From Boesenbergia rotunda (taxonomy: Eukaryota > Streptophyta > Magnoliopsida > Zingiberales > Zingiberaceae), in NCBI GenBank assembly GCA_024364735.1, contig JAGFNQ010004737.1, forward strand, positions 124,001 through 188,000: a stretch of DNA of 64,000 bases, given 5' to 3'. The position numbers and the translations under genes were made by a program. The notes under the pieces were generated by a model, which did not search any database, was not told the origin of the DNA, and saw only the letters and a list, made by a program, of their open reading frames with translations. Shown one piece after another: positions 9,940 to 22,340 of this stretch. Position 1 is the first letter of the stretch; each line of letters begins with the position of its first letter.

Positions 9940-10963
9940 TGTAAGATCTTGTACGTTTGCTAGAGGGGGGGTGAATGGCAACTTTCGAATTCTTTCTCTA
10001 CAAGAAGGTTAGCACAATACAAAAAAATATAATGAAAAACAACAAATCCAATGCTAACACCTTCGTTTACTTGGTATCCCCTTCCGAGAGGTGACTAATC
10101 CAAGAATCCTTCGGTGGATCACTCCCCGAATACCCTCTAGCTAGCCCTTGTCGCTCCTTGTGGGTGGAGAAACCTTGCCACAACACCTCGACAATATCTG
10201 AGCTCCTAGACTACTATTTGGCTCATACCCAAAGCCAAATTCGTCGAAGAGTTCCAACTAAAACGAAGCCCTCTTAAATAGAACTTACCCCTGTTCTGGC
10301 CGCCACCAGTCGACTGCCCCCAGGTTAGTCGACTGGTCCCACTGAAATTCGACTGTTGTGGCTCAATGTTCGAATTTTCAGCCTATTCAACCAGCAGCTA
10401 CCAGTCGACTGCTCCCAGGGCAGTCGACTAGTCCCAGGTTGACTACATTCTGTGAGTTTCTGTGACCTTTATCAGTCGACTGCTCCTAAGGGCAGTCGAC
10501 TGGTCCACTCACACACCTAAGGTTTCCCTTCCCGAGTATACTTCTCTTAGCACTCGAACCCTAGGATTACCCGAGTACAATCACTCAGCACTCGTACCTT
10601 CACGACTATGCTGACTCCACATCAGTAGCCTCGACTATTGCCTTCGCACCCTCTTCATCTTCGGCCCCCGTCCCTCGGATGCACACAAGCCTCCAGTTTG
10701 TCTCCATGCCATCCTTCACGCATGCCTCAAAGTTCGCGCCCCTCAGCTCATCGTCCCTGCTCTCCAAGGTCTCTCGGGTGCACACAAGCCTCCAGCTTGT
10801 CTCCATGCCACCCTTCACCGTACTGAAGCCGTCCAGCTAAGTCAATATGTGTAACCTGCACACCCTGCACACTCACATACACATATCAAATACACAAGGG
10901 TAAACCTATCTTTGCCCAAACATCAAAACTCATGGTCACTTTGAACCATAGATTGCCTCAACA
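9940..10963 (-). repeat. Y1 3' LTR (1,024 bp)
   Basis: On the plus strand it runs from TGTAAGATCTTG to GATTGCCTCAACA. It contains several CAGTCGACTG palindromes (about 10306-10503) in U3 and the C-rich motif GGGGGGGTGAATGG near the start, the reverse complement of the conserved LTR end. Next on the right is the minus-strand polypurine tract (ATCTCCCTCTTTTT, 10964-10977). Confidence 0.88.
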
Positions 10964-10977
10964 ATCTCCCTCTTTTT

Positions 10978-12013
10978 GATGTTTGGCAATACGTTTAAGT
11001 TAGGAAAAACAAATAGCAATAAAGAGCAATAACAATGGTAAACAAATATTTGGACTTACGTTGCCAAGACTCCATCTTGGACTTACACCTCCAATGCATA
11101 TACAATGCAAACATGGATCCTATACCAAGGCATCCCACACCTGACCTCCCCAAGTTAGGAATTTTCACCAAAACCGTGCTTTTAAAAGCTTCTCCAAAGC
11201 TCCCCCTACATTGGACTTACAACGGCTTTTTAAGAACCTCTCCAAGGTTCCCCTTACGCCAAGAATGGAGCAACCATGCTCCCCCTTCACCTAGTCTCCC
11301 CCTAGACCTAGGATTTCTTGCAAAGGCATGTTTGGTTTCCCAAATTAAACCCAACACTTCTCCCCCTTTGCCAAACATCAAAAAGACTCCAATAATATCT
11401 CAATTATTGGATCTTTTAATCCTTAATGATCCTAAACACAGTGAACTAGCCCCCCATACACTTGTTTCACAACATTTGGACACCAATCAACTGCTGGATA
11501 CCAAATCCAGCCTAGACCAGTCGACTGCCCCCCCAGGCAGTCGACTAATACTCTGAAAATCAAAATTTTAGCTTTTCTGGCCAAATTCAAAAATGCGCCA
11601 AAAATTCCACAAATCTCCATAAATTCCTAAATTTTGTGGAGAAGTTTGCGCTACTCATACCTACTTGGGAAAAATATATTCCAAAATGTATCTATCACCA
11701 TTCCCAAGTTTGACACAAAATCCAAAACTAGCTAAAAGGCTCAATCAAACATTGTCCTAAAGTCCCAGTTTTGGTTTCCCCTTGATGTCTCTGCCCATGT
11801 CACCCTACAATGCATCCCTAGCATTGATTTACATGGAATTTTATCATCAAAAACCAACTTTCATGCTATATGACCTCAATGTCATATTTCCATGCATAAA
11901 CCATTAATCTAACATGTCAAATCCCAAGAATTAAGACTCAAATCCATCTTCAATTTTTTTGGCACACTCCATGGTCCATCTAGACCTCGAGGAGCACCTC
12001 TCCCAAGGTCCAT
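10978..12013 (-). other. Y1 non-coding region between gag and 3' LTR
   Basis: About 1 kb with no conserved coding frame. It is homologous to Y2's 29700-30586 ('ctccaaggttcccctta', 'ccaaacatcaaaaagactcc') and holds one CAGTCGACTG pair near 11518-11546. The 173-codon plus-strand ORF here has no homology signal and reads the antisense of untranslated element DNA. Confidence 0.6.
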
Positions 12014-13547
12014 TTACCATATGTCCCAAAGGTTCCTAGAGCTCCCCCTTGAACTCTTTGCCCTAGCCACCTCCCTAGGTGACTCAACCATAACTAGGCC
12101 ACACCGGTGTATCTCCGGTGACTCTTGGCCTACAAACCTAACCTTCTTAACCTTAGACACCTTATCTTTGGTTAAGTCCTTCTTTTTCCCTTTAAATGAC
12201 ATCCCCTTGCCATTTTTGGACTCCCCCTTCTTGCCATAATCATATGCTACCCTAGCATATCTCTTTCCCTTGGCATGGGAGACCTTAGATCGGTATCCTA
12301 GACCCAATCTATCATTGTTAGGTTTTAGACCACCCAACATCATATCCAAACCCTTAGATCCAATCATGAATCTCTCTAGGATTTTCTCTAACCTATCAAG
12401 CTTTTCCCTTAAAGCTTGATTTTCCCTTTCTAGGTTCTCAAACCTAGAGTCCACATGTCCACCTTGGACATTCCTAGGCCTACCCACCTTTCTAGGCATG
12501 TCTCCCCTTCTTGGAATTTTTTCCTTGATCTTTAGGTCTAGTGGTCTTGGATTTTTCATGATGCATGACCTTCCTAGGGTTTTGATCTACTTTGTTAACC
12601 ATATTCCTATCATTATAATTAAAACCATGATTATTCCTATCAAGCATGTAAGAATTTGAAATTGGATTTAATTTTAAACAAGGAATTACCTTTCCTTTTA
12701 CCTTTGAAGCCTCACCTTGGTGCAAACTTCTTTTCTTCTCATTCTTTTCTCATTTTCTCAAGTGCTTCATTTTCTTGAGTTCTCCCTTTCTTGGACACTT
12801 GGTATGATAATGCCCTAGTTCTCCACAAGTGTAGTATCTTATTTTCTTCCTTATCTCTTGGGCTTCTTTATTCTTACAGCCCATGTTAGATTTTGAAGAA
12901 CTTGAAATGGGTTTAGATCTTACCTCCTTTTTCTTACCCAATGGATACTTGTCCTTGTAGTGCCCCTTCTTGTTGCATCCAAAGCATATAATATGGTCCT
13001 TTGACTTTGCTTTGGTGGAGGTTGAAGCTTCCTCTTGCTCTGGTATTGAAGTGGGTCTCTCCTCCCCCTCAATCCTTGAGGTAGTGACCTCTTCTATCTC
13101 TTCCTCACTAGAAGATGTAGACAATTCAATTCTCTCATCCTCTTCAGATGTTGAACTTGCTTCACTCTCTGATTGGTCCTTTTTCTCCTCTTCTTCTTGT
13201 CCTTGTGACGGATTCTCATGTAGAGCTATCACTCTTCTCCATAACTCATATGCATTCTTGTAATCTCCTACATTTGACACAATATATGAATGTAACAAAT
13301 TTAGTATAACTCTAGTTACCTCCTTATCCGCCTCCGCTTCTTCCGTTTGACTCTTGGTCCAATATCGAGGTCGGAGGCGCTTCCCCTTCTTGTTCGTTGG
13401 AGCTTCAAAAGGAACTTCCAATGTCGTGTTATGATCTCAATCCATTTGGAACCATGTCTCCAACCACTTCCTCCAATAGTTGAAATCATCTCGATTGTAT
13501 GGAGGTGGAATCCGGATATCCCATCCCAATGGACCTTCCGATTCCAT
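12014..13547 (-). pseudogene. Y1 gag (SIRE-like), frameshifted
   Basis: It starts at ATG 13547 (MESEGPLGWD), with a gag N-terminal block (DDFNYWRKWLETW). Two CCHC zinc knuckles follow: CFGCNKKGHYKDKYP, where the last Cys has become Tyr, and YTCGELGHYHTKC. Then comes a basic tail and a coiled-coil block (NLERENQALREKLDRLEKI). In-frame TGA codons occur after METWFQMD-like sequence and at 12750, and a frameshift lies near 12500. Nucleocapsid-like binding of element RNA is the family role. The frame aligns with Y2 gag, whose two knuckles are intact. Confidence 0.85.
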
Positions 13548-13602
13548 CTTCCTCTAGCACCTTTTGCTCTCCCGGCGATTAGTCCGTAGACGAGCGACCC
13601 CC

Positions 13603-13613
13603 CTCTGATACCA
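13603..13613 (-). promoter_or_regulatory. Y1 primer binding site
   Basis: The minus strand reads TGGTATCAGAG, complementary to the 3' end of plant initiator-Met tRNA, two bases inside the 5' LTR edge at 13616. It fixes the orientation of Y1. Confidence 0.9.
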
Positions 13614-13615
13614 CT

Positions 13616-14338
13616 TGTAAGATCTTGTACGTTGGCTAGAGGGAGGATGAATAGCAACTTTCGAATTCTTTCTCTATAAGAAGGTTAGCAGAATACAAGC
13701 AATATAATGAAAAAGAACAAATCTAATGCTAACACCTTCGTTTACTTGGTATCCACCTCCGAGAGGTGACTAATCCAAGAATCCTTCGGTGGATCACTCC
13801 CCGGATACCCTCCGGCTAGCCCTTGTCGCTCCTTGTGGGTGGAGAAACCTCGCCACAACACCTCGACAATATCTGAGCTCTTAGACTACTATTTGGCTCT
13901 TGCCCAAAGCCAAATTCGTCGAAGAGTTCCAGCCAAAACGAAGCCCTCTTTAATAGAACTTACACCTGTTCTAGCCGTCATAAGTATACTGCCCCAGGGC
14001 AGTCGACTGGTCCCACTAAAATTCGACCGTTGTGGTTGAACGTTCGAATTTTCAGCCTACTCAACCAGCCGCTACCAGTCGACTGCTCCTAGGGCAGTTG
14101 ACTGGTCCCAGGATGACTACATTCTGTGGGTTTCTGTGATCTTTATCAGTCGACTACCCTAAGGCCAGTCGACTGATCCACTCACACACCTAAGGTTTCC
14201 CTTCCCGAGTACACTTCTCTCAGCACTCGAACCCTAGGATTACCCGAGTACAATCACTCAACACTCGTACCCTCACGACTCAGATGACTCCTCATCAACA
14301 ACCTCGACTATTGCCTTCGCGCCCTCTTCTTCTTTGAC
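13616..14338 (-). repeat. Y1 5' LTR, portion left of Z
   Basis: It matches the first 720 bp or so of the 3' LTR (9940 onward), including the CAGTCGACTG palindromes. It breaks at 14339, where Z begins, and resumes at 25214 (cccccgtccctcgg) as the 307 bp to 25520. The total is 1,030 bp against 1,024 bp in the other LTR. Confidence 0.88.
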
Positions 14339-17211
14339 TGATGGACCCAAAATAGGCTGTCACGAAATGTGGGTCTCAAATTTAGATATTTATAAAAAGC
14401 TGGAAACCCTTTTTGCAATCAAAATATGAAAACGTAGTAAAGGGGTCACAGGTCATATTTTTCCTAGGGACTAGTTGATGTTGTGCGATTCACGCTTGTA
14501 TTTATGTGTCGTTGATGTTTTTGGGTTTCAAATAAATATTTGGGTATTGGATTGCAATCGGCAATGAAATCGAAATGAAAATTAAAGAAACTTAACTCAT
14601 GAACTAAACAAGGTGATAGCAATTAATAACTAAACCAATGGACAATTAAATCAACTAATGCAACTTGGAAAATTCGGGAAATCAAGCTGATATCAAATTG
14701 ATCCTTATGCTGACAGGGTTGCAATTCCAAACAACCAAGGGTTGAGCATTCTATAGACAAATTGATACAAAGTCATTACCGAAACTCACTTGATACGAAA
14801 TGCATTCAACTAAAACTGACATGCAGAATTTAAATTTGGAATTTAGATTCAAGTTGGATTTAAAGCAATCTGTTTTCAAGCTCAATAGCACACATAAGGG
14901 TATGTTTAACTTGATACACTTCACTGCTGAAACTAAACTTGATACAACATGCAGAATTTCAGAAATGAAGTAAACTTGCTAAAAAGAGGAAGGAGCTGAT
15001 GTGCCAAAAACTAATATTAACTGTAGAGAATGGATTCCGGATTGTCCACTCGAAACAATCTAATGTTAAACGATCCATGAACAAACTGATATGAAATCAG
15101 TGCCACACTGCACTTGACATCAAGTGGAGAAATGTAAGCTGAAAATGATGTGAAGGAGATTTGCAGTTCATAACTTGATTGGATGCGATGGAAGCTGATT
15201 CAAGCACAAAAGTACACTACAAGGCGTGTTTAATCTTGATTCAAATCAGTTCAGAGGCTGAGCTTGATACACTTGCAGAAATCTAGCAATTCAAGCAGTG
15301 GAAAAACAGCACTTGATACACAAGAGAGAAAATAGTAGAAAACTATGTACCAAGATGATACAAGCAATTCAGGAATTTAGACTGACCAAATCAGTTTGGA
15401 AAACAAAGCTTTTCTTGAAGAAATTTGTGGAAAGGAGGGAAGAAATTCAATCCAACAATGGATCAACTCAGATATAAATCTAAACCGAAAGTGAACCTGC
15501 AAAGACTATGTGCAGAAGTGCAGAAATGCAGGAAAACTTGCACAATTCAGAAACCGATTGGGATGCTAAATCCAAACAAACAATTGAAATCAATTTCTCC
15601 AAGCTACTGTCCACATAAGATTCCTAAGAACTCAACTTCAATTGATGCAAATGCAGGAACTGAAGACTGAAACAAAACTGAACTGAACTACTGAATTTGT
15701 AGAAACTGATGTAGGATGGATGTAGATGCAGAGTCTGATGCAGCATTGCAGCACTAGATTAAATGCCGAACTAGCAAACCAACAAGTTGAAATCAATGCA
15801 CTAATCTACAATTCAGACAAGCTTAAAAGGGGCTAATCATTACTCGACACAAATTCAGAAAAACTAAACTAACACTTGCTGAAATTTACTGATACGCAGG
15901 AAAAGAAAACAGAGCATAAACTGATACACAACAATTAATCACGAATTAAACTAGACTTAAAAGCAAATGGGCACTAACAAACAATAAATCTAATTAACTT
16001 GCATAATCGAAACTAATTAAAGCAGTAGCAATTCAGAAACCAAACTTAACCAATCTGAAATTCAGAATCAATAAATGGCACGCCGAAAAGGGAATTACAG
16101 CTAAAACAGAAATTACAATGAAAAAAACTACTCCTCAATCCTTCCCTAGCTCAAATTCTCCTTGTTCGTCATGCAAGGGCAAGCCTCGAACCCGTAAGCT
16201 CCACAAATCGATGGAAAAACAGCCTCTACAATTCAAATCCAGCTCATCTCTGCTCAAATCCGAAAACCCATCCAATTCCTTCAACCCAGCTGTGATGATG
16301 ATTTGGAATTGATCATAGCACTTCAGAGAACCCCTCTGAACTACTCAGGTGGATGAAATGGTGCGCAGCCGATGTTGACAAAATCAGATGGCAAAGCTAC
16401 GGAGACCTCACAACAACTCTATTATTGTGCAGAATTCGAGCTGGAACTTCACCGAGAAGTCTTCCCAATGACCTAGGATTCGATCTAAGCAAGAAATTGA
16501 GGGGTCGCGCCCCTTGGATTGAAGAACTACTGAAGAAAAACTAAGAACTGGAGAAGAAACTTTGTGGCGAGGAAGATGCGACAGAGCTGAAGCTGTGGAA
16601 AATCTGATTAAATACTTAGCAATGGACGACCCAGATTTCTCTAACTCAATCCAATGGCTGATCTTGCTCTGATTTAATCCAAACTTTAATGATGATGATC
16701 AGGGGTCAGGATCTACCTCGTGGTAGCTCGGATCCTCCAGATTTGCAACGGATGGTCCAGATCAACCTAATCTTTGAATGGACAGTCTAGAGCCCTCTGA
16801 GCTTGATCCAATGGTTGAATGAGCTCTGATTGGGATGAAACCTTCAGATCTTGATCAGAGTGCTTGATCAACCCTAACCTTAGCTCGGATTGCTTCAGAC
16901 TGTCCCGGATGGCTCAGATCTAGCCGCTTTTGAATCGGACGGCCCAGATTAATCCGAAGCTTGATAACTCGATCCGGGTCCACTTCCGATTCAAGTTTGA
17001 CCCAGTATGCCCTAGGTCCATGAACCTTTCATGCCTATAAAAATAGATCAAAAATTTAGAGGTCAAATAATCCAAATATGTACAGATTTGCAATTAAGTC
17101 CAAAATAAAACCAAGTTCTAAAATCTAGGGTAATTTCACAATTAAGCAAGAAAAACATGGGTCAAACATGGATTTTAGCAACTAAAATAATTAATAAAAT
17201 TGTACTTATCA
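14339..17211 (-). repeat. Z 3' LTR (2,873 bp)
   Basis: Plus-strand ends are TGATGGACCC and CTTATCA. It aligns with the other Z LTR at a constant offset of 8,002 bp from end to end, so the two differ by substitutions without net indels. Short ORFs inside it occur in both copies and look fortuitous. Repeated 'cttgatac' and 'gatccagatc' words are visible, but no regular array. Confidence 0.93.
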
Positions 17212-20094
17212 ACTCCCCCACACTTAAGCTTGAGCGTCTCGCAAAACCACTAAGTATGTATCCCTAGATTTTCTTAAGCATAATTAGAAGCAAATGAAAA
17301 GAAATTACCTAAGGTTGTCAATTCTCAAAAATCTAAGATCTATGGATTAGTATCTCGTCCTTAAATCAACAACTTAGCATTTTCATCCATCATGATTCAT
17401 TGAGATGAATTTAACTCACTAGCCTTTCACGGAAAATTTTGGGTGGCTCTCTTCTTAAGTTCTAAGTTGATGATGGAAGTGGAGCTCACTCAAACACACA
17501 TGCTTCTTGCAATACCATAGGCTTGCTTATTATCTACTCTCCACCATTATTCATGATTAAGATCAACATCTACAAAAACAAGTGAAAACATGGGAAATGG
17601 TAAGAAATAGAGTAAAAACCAAGGAAATAGAAAATTGATGGAGTGGAAGACTTGAATGCTCAAGAATATTTCCAATGTACTTTGCTTATCTTTATAGTCC
17701 TCTAGTGATATAAAAATGTGGTGGAGTAAATCTTGAACAATGCCTTTGATTTGGATGAAGAAAACCCATTTGTTCAAATGTGTCAATTTGTGCTATTGCG
17801 TGCCAACTTTGCTTCCTTCCCTCTTTTCTCATATTTTTTTCTTTCTTTCTTTCTCTCTAGTAAGGTCAGAATGTATTGGAACAAAGCTTAAATCTGGATG
17901 AGAAAAACATTCACTTGTTTCATGGTACCCACATTACATTCTTGTGTCATCTTGTTTCTCTCTTCTTTTCTTTCTTTTTTTTCAAACTGTTTTTCTTCTC
18001 TCTTTTTTTTTCTCTGCTCTGAATTCTTCTAATGGAGCATTGCGGATCAGATTTGTATCAGAGAACGTATGATATCAAGTAACATAGATACTCAACATAC
18101 AACTTTCACTAAACAACCCTTGCAACTCACTCTTGCTACACCTCCTTCAAGTTGGCACATTTCGATTGCAATTTGTTTCTTTCTCTTTTCTTTTTTTTTG
18201 TAGCTCCATGGTAGATTCCTTGCCATTCTCTGATTTCTCAAACAATTAACATCAATAGAAGCTTGCATCGAATGGAAAGTGAAGAATTAAATGCTCACTT
18301 GGTATTTCGGCACTGCACTACAATTCCTTCAATAGCACTTCATTTTTTATTTCATTCAGCAGTTCAAATTCTGCTCCCAAGAAGTTTAGTCCAATTAAAA
18401 TCACTCTGCAAATTCTGTGTCCATTCAGCACTGCATTGAGACCTTACAATTCTGTTCTAATCTGGACCAAATTTCAGTCCAAGTTGATATCAAACTTGTG
18501 CAGAAATTTCTTGCATGGAACACTACCAATCTGATTTTTTTTCTTTCAGATTCAACCTCAGCTCTTCAACGGATTTCCTTTCAGCACCTTGCAGCTTCCA
18601 TGTCATTTCAGCAGCTCCATGTCAGCACTCGACAAATTCCAATTTTTCTCTCAACGTTTCTGATTTTACAGCCAAGAAAACTTCAATTCAGCTTCATCTC
18701 AGCTTTTGTTCAGCCTTTATGCAGCCTTTATTCAGCCTTAATTCAGACTTTCTGATTTGAACAGTTGAGATTCAACTTCTAACATGTTGTTTCTGAAATT
18801 ACAGCCAATGTATAGCTGCAATTCTGCTATTTCGTGCCAATTTAAACTTTGGCACAACTTTTCTCACCTTTGCAAATTCTGATCTGAAAACTTTTAGCAG
18901 CCATTTTTTTTCTTTCTGATCAGCAGTGGAGGTGCTCTGCAATTTCTAATTTGCAGCCTTGGAAAAAAACCCGGAATCATCTCAAGTTGGTACAAAAGTT
19001 GCCTTGGCACAGAATTTTTTTTTTTCTTCATGTGCGTGCCACTTGGCTTAGTTTTTTTTTCTATTTTCATTTCATTTGCTTTACCTAAATTCAACTTGAG
19101 GTTAAACTTCCTTGGATCTTCAAATGATGATTAAGAATCTTCAATTGTTTTCAATCCTTGCTCACTTCTTCCCACTTGCTCTTGATACAAAACTTAACTT
19201 ACTTTGATCCTTCCAATTGCAAAGAAATTTTTTCTTTTTGACACAAAGTGCCTCCTCGATACCAAACAACTCCAAAACATTAGTCACTCCCCCACACTTA
19301 AATCTTTGTCCATCTCGGGCAAAGTAGCATTGACAAACAATCCAAACAAACAAGTCCATAGAAAATTGGGATTAAGAGTAGGAAAATAGAAAGGAAAATT
19401 GAAAAGAGTATGTATCAAGTATGATCATTGCTAAGAATAATATGGAAAAGGGAAACAAATTGATTAGCCTCCATAGATGTGATCCAATCATTGAAATATG
19501 GTTTTAAAATAACCTAAGCAAGTTCTAGAGTACAATAACATATGTGTGTCACAAATATAAGGCTAATTCTCACTAGGTAAAATTAATTCATCTCAAGTCC
19601 TCAATTAAGAATCTAAAGCAAAATAGTACTCAAGCATCCAAGATTTCATCCATGAACTCAAACCCTAAGTTTTGACAACCAAATTTAATTTATTTTCAAG
19701 AGATTCTAAAATGACATGAAGATAACCTAGAGGGATACATTTATTCCTAATCATGCAAGAAACAAATTTCCAAGAAAACTAAAATGGTATCTACAATGAC
19801 TCCTAGTCATTCTACTCTACTCATGCATTTATTAGCAAGGACTCAATTTAAAAGAAAATTCTAGAAGTCATAAAAGTGAAGGAAAATGCAAGAAAAGAAA
19901 ATACAAGAAAGAACAAACTCCCTTTTATTTCTGGTGGTCGGAGTCTATCCAGAAGTAGCCTCCATCGTGGTAGTGGAGGAGTATGGGTGGCTGAGAGAAT
20001 TAGGACTCCCCCACACTTGAACTTTACAAAAAATGCTCCGGTGGCCGAAGGCGATTTAGGTACAAGACCCATGTAAGAGGTGGAGTGCTTCGAA
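17212..20094 (-). other. Z non-coding region with polypyrimidine blocks and three purine tracts
   Basis: No coding frame is supported. On the plus strand it has T/C-rich runs (17820-18010, 18180-18205, 18905-19080). The motif CTCCCCCACACTT, which on the minus strand is the polypurine tract next to the 3' LTR (17213-17227), recurs at about 19287-19300 and 20007-20019. One of these is required for plus-strand priming; the other two are extra copies inside the element. Confidence 0.7.
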
Positions 20095-22179
20095 TTAGAG
20101 TAAAATCAACTCCTCCTTCTTAATGCCTTTTGAAAGTTCTTCCAGGAGGTTGGAGTCTGTTAAGATGGAGCACCCACTCCAGAAGTCTTCTGGACCCTGC
20201 AAACAATGTATTACCCCTCTCAAGCGTGCAGGGTAAGAAAGAAATGAAATAATATCAGTCTCTGCATGAAATGTATCCAAAACTGCATCATATCCAATAA
20301 AATCAATTCTTGGTGCCTCAATAAATTTTTTACAATTATTTCCTATAAAATTTGCATCCAGAAACTCATCACAAATAATGAAATCAATATTTGGCACTTC
20401 AATAGAAATTTCACAATTATTTTCTACCAAGGATGTATCAAGCAATATATTACAACCAATGCAATCAAATTTAGGTGCCTCAATGAATTTTTCATAATTA
20501 TTTTCAGCATAAGATATATCAAAAGACTCATCACAACAATCAACATCAATTCTAGGCACTTCTAAAAAATTTTCACACTCAGCATTTACATCTGATGTAT
20601 CACAACATACTTCATATTCAGCAAATTCAACATTAGGTACCTTTAGGGATTTTTCACAATCAAATTCTACAAGAGATGCATTCCTAAGTATATCACAAAC
20701 AATAAAATCAGTTTGAGGTACCTCTATGCAATTTTCAGAAAAAATAGGAAGAAGACTTACCTGATCATGCTGAAAAATACCTGGAGGTTCTACAAGAGTG
20801 GATGTAATTATTGGCTCCTCCTGGTAATGTACAATCTCCTCTTCAGGTTCAGGTTCTAGTGGACACTCAACTAAAACAGGTGATCCTTGAGTTCTTGCTT
20901 CCACCATGCAAGTCCCTACACTTTCTGGTTCATCCTCTGAATCTTGTGGTGGTCCCTGGGGCTTAGTGCAATCCCCTACACCTGTAGAATCATCTCCTAT
21001 GCATGCTCCTTCTGTAATATCTGCAACAACAATATCAGAAAAATTAGGACCATCAATAATACTATCATCACAAAATAAAAGTCTAGAATGGTCCTGTGGA
21101 GCTTCAGTTTCTTCTTCTTGAGCTGAAAAATTTGGAAATGAATTTTGAACAAGAACTTCAGGAGGAATGCATGTTGTAGGTTTCTTGATTTTGATGACTT
21201 CTTCTTCTTCATCCACCAACCTCCAAGTTAGTTCACAGTCATACCCCTTAAAATCCTGAGTAGCCTGAGGAGATGGTTGGCTTGATCCTTGAACTTGCAT
21301 TTGACTAGCAATTTGTCCAACGCCTCTTTCGATGTCCGGAAGCCTTTGTTGCTTTTGTTGATATTGTAGAACTTGTTGAAACATCTCCTCCAGCCTTTGT
21401 TGTTGAGCCTCACTCTCATTAGGATTCTCAAAGCCTCCTTGGTTAGTGTGGAACTCCTGTTGGTCTTGAAATGTAACATCAGGCTGCTGAAGACCAAGAG
21501 TAGGTTGTACATTCTGAAATGGGAACTGTTGAGGCTGCTCAAATGGTTGAATGGGCTGATTTAACTACTGAAAATTGGGCTGGAATAATGGTTGAATTTG
21601 CTGAGAATTGTAGCCCTGGAAATCATGGATCTGAGGTTGAAATTGTGGTGGTGAAAACTGAAATTAAGTGGGCTGGAAATTCTGGTTTTGAAACTGGAAA
21701 TTCTGGTTGCAGGGGTGAAATTGCTGTGGAAATTGACATGATTGCTGGAAATTCGAATTAACTTGGTACCCTTGTTGAATTCCTTGAAAAGGTGATTGAT
21801 GTTGTTGATAGGGTTGCTGAAATTGGGGCTGGAATTGTTGAAATTGGGGCTGAAAACTCTGGAATAGTGGCTGCCCAATCTGAGTTTGCTGGAAATTTGG
21901 TTGACTTGGCTGAAAATCTCGCTGAAATTGTTGGAATTGCGGTTGAAATTGCTGTGGTGGCTGCTGGAATTGTTGTGGTTGCTGGAATTGTTGTAATAGT
22001 GGCTGAAAAAACTGATTGGGTTGCTGAAAATTCGAATGTGATTGCTGAAATTGTGGACACGGCTGCTGGTGAATAGATGAATCACTGTTGGGTCTTAGTT
22101 GGGAATTCCAGTTCTTAACCACTTTTTTTAACCCCACCAGTGCATCTTTGAGCTCTGTATAGTCCTCCGGAAAAAACAT
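20095..22179 (-). pseudogene. Z gag-like ORF, Gln-rich with 27-residue repeats, two stops
   Basis: One frame of 695 codons runs from ATG 22179 to the stop at 20095. It is interrupted only by TAA at 21664-21666 and TAG at 21565-21567, both in a Gln-rich context where CAA or CAG is likely ancestral. The N-terminus (MFFPEDYTELKDALVGLKK) is followed by about 200 residues of FQQ/FQPQ repeats. A short helical block (QRLEEMFQQVLQYQQKQQ) resembles the C-terminal region of Athila-type gag. Then come an acidic region and six tandem 27-residue repeats ending near residue 640. No zinc knuckle or enzyme motif is present. It is the only gene of Z, and starts about 140 bp inside the primer site. Its function is not known; a structural gag derivative is my inference. 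Confidence 0.65.
20263..20742 (-). repeat. Six 81-bp coding tandem repeats in the Z ORF
   Basis: On the minus strand each unit encodes about 27 residues with the pattern [EN]NxCExFIEVPxIDFIxCD followed by LDTSLV-like residues. Units are diverged but keep length and frame. The Cys, Glu-Val/Ala-Pro and Asp positions are the best conserved. Confidence 0.85.
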
Positions 22180-22316
22180 TTTGATCTTGCAGCCCTGTCA
22201 CAAAACAAACAAGAAAAATGGCAGCAACCGTATACAAAAGATAAAGCACAAGAAAATAGAAACAAATGATATGCCCATAAACACACAAGCAAAAATCAAA
22301 CAAATCAACTAGTTGC

Positions 22317-22334
22317 TTCCCCGGCACGGCGCCA
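22317..22334 (-). promoter_or_regulatory. Z primer binding site
   Basis: The minus strand reads TGGCGCCGTGCCGGGGAA, 6 bp inside the 5' LTR edge. This is the Tat/Athila-type primer site (tRNA-Asp complementarity is usually quoted), with one base missing or changed relative to the common TGGCGCCGTTGCCGGGGA. Confidence 0.85.
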
Positions 22335-22340
22335 AAAATT

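Noticed and set aside
11035..11556. 173-codon plus-strand ORF in Y1
   Set aside because: It is antisense to non-coding Y1 DNA, is not preserved in Y2 or Y3, and shows no domain.
16118..16544. Short ORFs repeated at 24120-24546
   Set aside because: Duplicated because both Z LTRs contain them; substitutions between copies are not biased to synonymous sites.
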